DNA from: Icerya purchasi
Lineage: Eukaryota; Arthropoda; Insecta; Hemiptera; Monophlebidae
Reading direction: 5' to 3'
Assembly (NCBI GenBank): GCA_039619475.1
Contig: CM077115.1
Coordinates: 397,268,557 to 397,332,556 of the forward strand
DNA length: 64,000 nt
Shown: in pieces, positions 60,416 through 64,000 of the stretch
How positions within the stretch are numbered: position 1 is the stretch's first letter
Layout: each line of letters starts with the position of its first letter
Notes under the pieces: model-generated
What the model was told of the DNA's origin: nothing
Databases searched by the model: none
What the model saw: only the letters and a program-made list of their open reading frames with translations
Made by a program: the position numbers and the translations under genes

Positions 60416-62439
60416 TATTATAAAATAGATGTATTTATAAATAGTATATTAAATCCTTGTAGTGAATTATTGCGTGCGCAATATTCGAACAAACTACAAT
60501 AAAAACAAATAAAAAATAGTCGTTTCCATAGAATTCATGAAAATTTCAATTTTCTTTTCTTTTGTTAAAAATTGAAAAGAAGTAAATTTATTTTGAATTT
60601 CGGCCCATTTAATCCAAGCAGTCATTATTTCGCAGACATTTCAAAGAACGGTTAAACCCTGACCATCCCTCCTCCCTACACACTCACACACACGGATACA
60701 GCTCTGGCCATATACCTTTATATATACGATGCAATATTTATCATAAACATCACATCGTTTATATGTATATATAACTGTATACAAAATACTGCGCATAAAA
60801 TGTTAGTAAATCATTAAAATACTTATTGCGTGGAATAAAATATTATAATAATTTCTTATATCCATATTCCGTTGAATATTAATTTTATATCAGCCGAAAT
60901 AAAATAGAAAAATCGTTTATTGTATCACCCGATGTTTACAACGAAGAAGAATACCGTATCGGTAAATTATAACGTACGATACAACTCTTTCGATAATCGC
61001 AATAATTCGGAACAGCCAACATAAACGCTATGCAAAGAAATTACAAAATAAGTAGATACATATTTTTTTCCGAACTTCCGGTGAACGTCCGCATCCGGAA
61101 GTTCTAGCGCGGTTTATTAACTATAGACTCGTGCGTAAAATACCGGTTACATTTCAAATGGAAAAACAAAAAAAAAAAAACAGGTATGTAAACAGTGCGT
61201 TTTAGTTAACGACAAAAAACAAAAAAAAAAAAAAAGTGATTAAAGGAATCATTTTGATCGCAGCGTGCTTGCGAAGAAAATAGAGGCACGACATAAATTG
61301 ATTCAATCGTACTTTAAATTTTCCAGCTATCAAATAATTTTCTTATTTGTTCCATTCGGCGCGATGGGCATTTCTTTTTTTAATCGAAACAGCGAAGCAT
61401 AAAACGATAATGTAAATCTAGCGGCACATTATTACATCGGAACTGTACACGAACTAATGATTAGTCTTGTACGGAAGTTGTTTTATAACGATTGAATCGC
61501 GTGCTATCGTTTCCCATCGCCAGCATAATTTATGATAATAAAAAATAAATGAAATACGAAAGAATGAAAAAGCCACGGAAAACTGCGCACAGTACTCGAT
61601 AGGTACAAAAAGAAATGCTCGTAATACGCCAACCGGTACGACGCTAGAATAAATGATTACACAAGTAACTTGTACACCATCATTTTTTCCCCTTTCCGAC
61701 AGTGCAGTATTCTCTTTTTATACCTAGCTGCCGTTTAAATATTTGCCGGTAAAATAAATTTCCATTATAATTCGTTATACGCGATTTTAATTGATACTAT
61801 AATTACGTGTCCGGTTCGGCCGTTTGCACCTGTTGCTATTTCCACACTAATATTTATACATTTGAATCGAAAATTAAAAAGAAACGAAATACTGAATGTC
61901 AATCGAAAATGAAAAAAAAAAAGAAAATCGTTTTGGAAAATATTTCAGATTGAAATGTAAATTTCTATTCCACTTGAATCCAGAGGTCTTTGGTGCTATT
62001 CGGGTAATTCGGTGTATTTTGTGAGTGTAAAACTGTTTCTTCAATTCTCTTTAAAAATTGCAAGCTCTATTTTTTGCTATCGAAGCGCTAAAGTGACATT
62101 TTCTTTTGACGGTTGACTTTAAATGAAGAAATATATTTTTATAATCAACCATCTGTGTTTGAAAGCAAAACGAAAACGATTATGGAATTGAAAGGTACAT
62201 ACATAATCAGAAACTATGCAGTATATGCACGTTGAAATTTGAAGGCAGCACAAATCTCATGAAATAACTAGTAAAAATAGGAGACTGTTAAATTAGTTTT
62301 CTAGATGAAAGCAAGTCAATGTAGGTAAATTCAATAATATTCCAGTAGATTTCAAACGGGCACAATCAATTGTATCCTATATATATATACTCGTATATAT
62401 AGTTGGTGTAGCTGAAACGCAGGAAACAGAGTGGACATT
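60416..62439. other. AT-rich DNA, nothing recognised
   Basis: An inverted CTTCCGG...CCGGAAG pair (about 61074-61100) and A-runs near 61165 and 61220 are the only structures noted. No gene or transposon motif is visible until the endonuclease remnant begins near 62440. Confidence 0.5.
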
Positions 62440-62681
62440 TTATATCAGCCAGCGGAAACTTGGTTGTACGCTCAAGTAACCAAAACGAATTGGTAAATGT
62501 CTTCCATAAAAGATGTGAAGACATATCTAGGACTGGACTGTGGTAGTGACCACAAGGCCTTAGTGAGTGAGATGTCTGAAGTTCAACAAAAAAAAAAAAA
62601 AATCTATAACCAATTTAAACAACTTAGGAGCAAATACCAATTATACAAGGCAAATCAAATACAAATTAAATGAAGTCTACC

Positions 62682-62707
62682 ATATATATATATATATATA
62701 TATATAT
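62682..62707. repeat. (TA)n microsatellite inside the RTE copy
   Basis: About 13 units in the linker between endonuclease and RT; it probably arose after insertion and coincides with a frame change. Confidence 0.9.
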
Positions 62708-63318
62708 GTGAATAAAAATACAACTGCGAAGGAACTAGGGAGGGAGTGCAAATCTGTCATTCAGGATGTTGTGAATAAAAGCTTCAGTAAAGTACAAACA
62801 AAAAGTAAGCCGTAGATATTTGGGGGGACGCTTGAACTAATTAATAAGAGGAACCACCACATAAAAAGTGAAAAAGACAATAGTATAAGAGATCCAAGTA
62901 TTTACAAGGAACTTAGCAAACGGATAAATAAGGGAATTCAGATAGATACGAACAATTACATAATGAAAATATGCAAGGAAATAGAACGACATACACAAAA
63001 AAATGAATATCACGACTTATGTAAAAAAATTAAATGGTTATGTAACACCTTCAGAACAAGAATATTACCACTAAGAAACAAAAATGTAGCGAAATTAACG
63101 ATAAAGTCAGAAACAGCGGAAAGATGGCGTTAGTACTGTGAAGATCTTATGTGCGATGATGAAAGAACAGTAGTAAAGCAGAACTTTGATCTTGAACCGC
63201 CAATTATAAAGGAAAAAATAGAATTCGCAATGAGAAAACTAAAAAATCGAAAGTCAGCAGGCGCCGACGGTATAGTTGCCGAAATGTTTAAAGTGAGAGA
63301 ATCAGGAGTAAATATAAT

Positions 63319-63909
63319 CAGGGGCGGATCCAGAAAGACATTTGGGGGAGAATTATATAATTACGTAAAATCTTCAACGGTAGGCAGGCAGTAGATCCGA
63401 GAAATACCCCTTGTTTCATAAAGAAAATTAAATAGCGACCTTTAAAGAAATTTAAAAATGTTTTAAAAATACATAATTGTTACAATTTAATTTAAATTTA
63501 GTTTTATGTTCAGGTGAAAAATAAAACGGAATTATAAAATTCTAGCCAAAATGGTAGTTTAGAAATAGTAAGAAAGATAGTATTTTTATTAGACTTTACT
63601 TCTCTTTTATTTTTGTGAGCAATCCGATGTGAATTCTTTGTTCATGAGTACGTAAAAAAAATATATATATTTCTCATTGAACTATTTTTGATTAAAATTA
63701 CAAAATAAAAATTAAAAATAAATAAAAATGGCAAAAGATCGACGACAGTTGTGTTTAAAATAGAATAAAAAAGGAACATTAATAGTTTTACTAGAAATTA
63801 GTATTAAATATTAATTATTAAAATCCGTTGGTAAAATTCATACAAATCTTTTATAGCATAAATTAAGTTTCTCTGTTATAACAAATTTTTTCATACAGGC
63901 TTGGGTTCT
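63319..63909. mobile_element. ~590-bp insertion splitting the RTE reverse transcriptase
   Basis: The RT reading stops at ...KVRESGVNI and resumes as LGKMSDTMH, so about 590 bp has been inserted between family-adjacent codons. The insert opens with CAGGGGCGGATCCAG, a CAGGG start typical of hAT-type DNA transposon ends. The rest is AT-rich, without an open frame over 60 codons. I did not find the matching inverted end or an 8-bp target duplication at the right junction (near TTGGGTTCTTTAGGG). The right end may be decayed, or this may be another type of non-autonomous element. Confidence 0.6.
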
Positions 63910-64000
63910 TTAGGGAAAATGTCTGATACGATGCATACGATTTGTCAAAAAGTATGGGAAACAGGTAGATGGCCCGAAAATTGGACCAAATCAGTATAGG

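Larger units (their letters stand above)
62440..64000 (+). mobile_element. RTE-like LINE, endonuclease end and RT start, split by insertion
   Basis: SIKDVKTYLGLDCGSDHKALVSEM (about 62503-62575) is the C-terminal endonuclease box with the SDH motif. After a frameshift near an A-run and a TA microsatellite, one frame runs from about 62660 to 63318. It reads TAKELGRECKSVIQDVVNKSF, then ELINKRNHHIKSEKDN, ICKEIERHTQKNEY, AERWR-stop-YCEDL and FAMRKLKNRKSAGADGIVAEM. Only two stops interrupt it: TAG at 62813 where the family has KPW, and TAG at 63131 where it has E in RW.EY. The RT then breaks at 63319 and resumes at 63910 (LGKMSDTMHTICQKVWETGR, then WPENWTKS), where the family expects it to be contiguous. 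The copy is much better preserved than the others in the window and continues past the right edge. Confidence 0.93.

Noticed and set aside
1..64000. CRISPR arrays, bacterial operons, rRNA genes
   Set aside because: No regularly spaced repeats, no tightly packed genes with ribosome binding sites and no rRNA-like conserved stretches; composition and LINE content indicate animal nuclear DNA.

Overview
The window reads as nuclear DNA from an arthropod, probably an insect. It is strongly AT-rich, full of A/T homopolymers and TA microsatellites, has no operon-like gene packing, and contains no long host open reading frame. Its recognisable content is relics of non-LTR retrotransposons of families common in insects. 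I cannot name the species. The setting fits a gene desert or very large introns. No host protein was recognised with confidence; only a few weak exon-like segments are listed.

Layout. 1-7000: unique AT-rich DNA with a TA microsatellite and one exon-like cassette (6120-6164). 7005-8363: a 5'-truncated LINE with matching target-site duplications, a poly(A) tail and a hairpin just before the tail. 9200-9740: 3' end of an RTE-like reverse transcriptase. 9740-28560: mostly featureless, with a CTCF-like motif, an AAT repeat and a CpG- and purine-rich island (22690-24170) that could be a promoter region. 28580-29335: a second RTE-like fragment on the minus strand. 30190-31200 and 36137-36212: a GC-richer block and a possible terminal exon. 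40801-41000: a 200-bp palindrome whose arms carry hammerhead-like cores. 43845-44140: minus-strand tail of a third RTE-like copy. 47432-48220: RNase H region of an I/R1-type LINE. 48915-49184: a short RT fragment. 51840-55190: a nearly full-length but decayed RTE-like element on the minus strand. 56561-57530: endonuclease start of an I/Jockey-type LINE. 60027-60293: a small element with inverted ends and internal repeats. 62440-64000: an RTE-like element running off the window, split by a 590-bp insertion.

The transposon pieces do not work together. They are independent insertions of at least four LINE lineages, differing in age from a copy with intact flanking duplications (7018-8349) to heavily frameshifted relics. 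The most unusual structures are the palindrome at 40801-41000, the LINE 3' hairpin, the inverted-end element at 60027-60293 and the split RTE copy at the right edge.

All protein assignments come from translating by eye and comparing with remembered family patterns. No database search was run.
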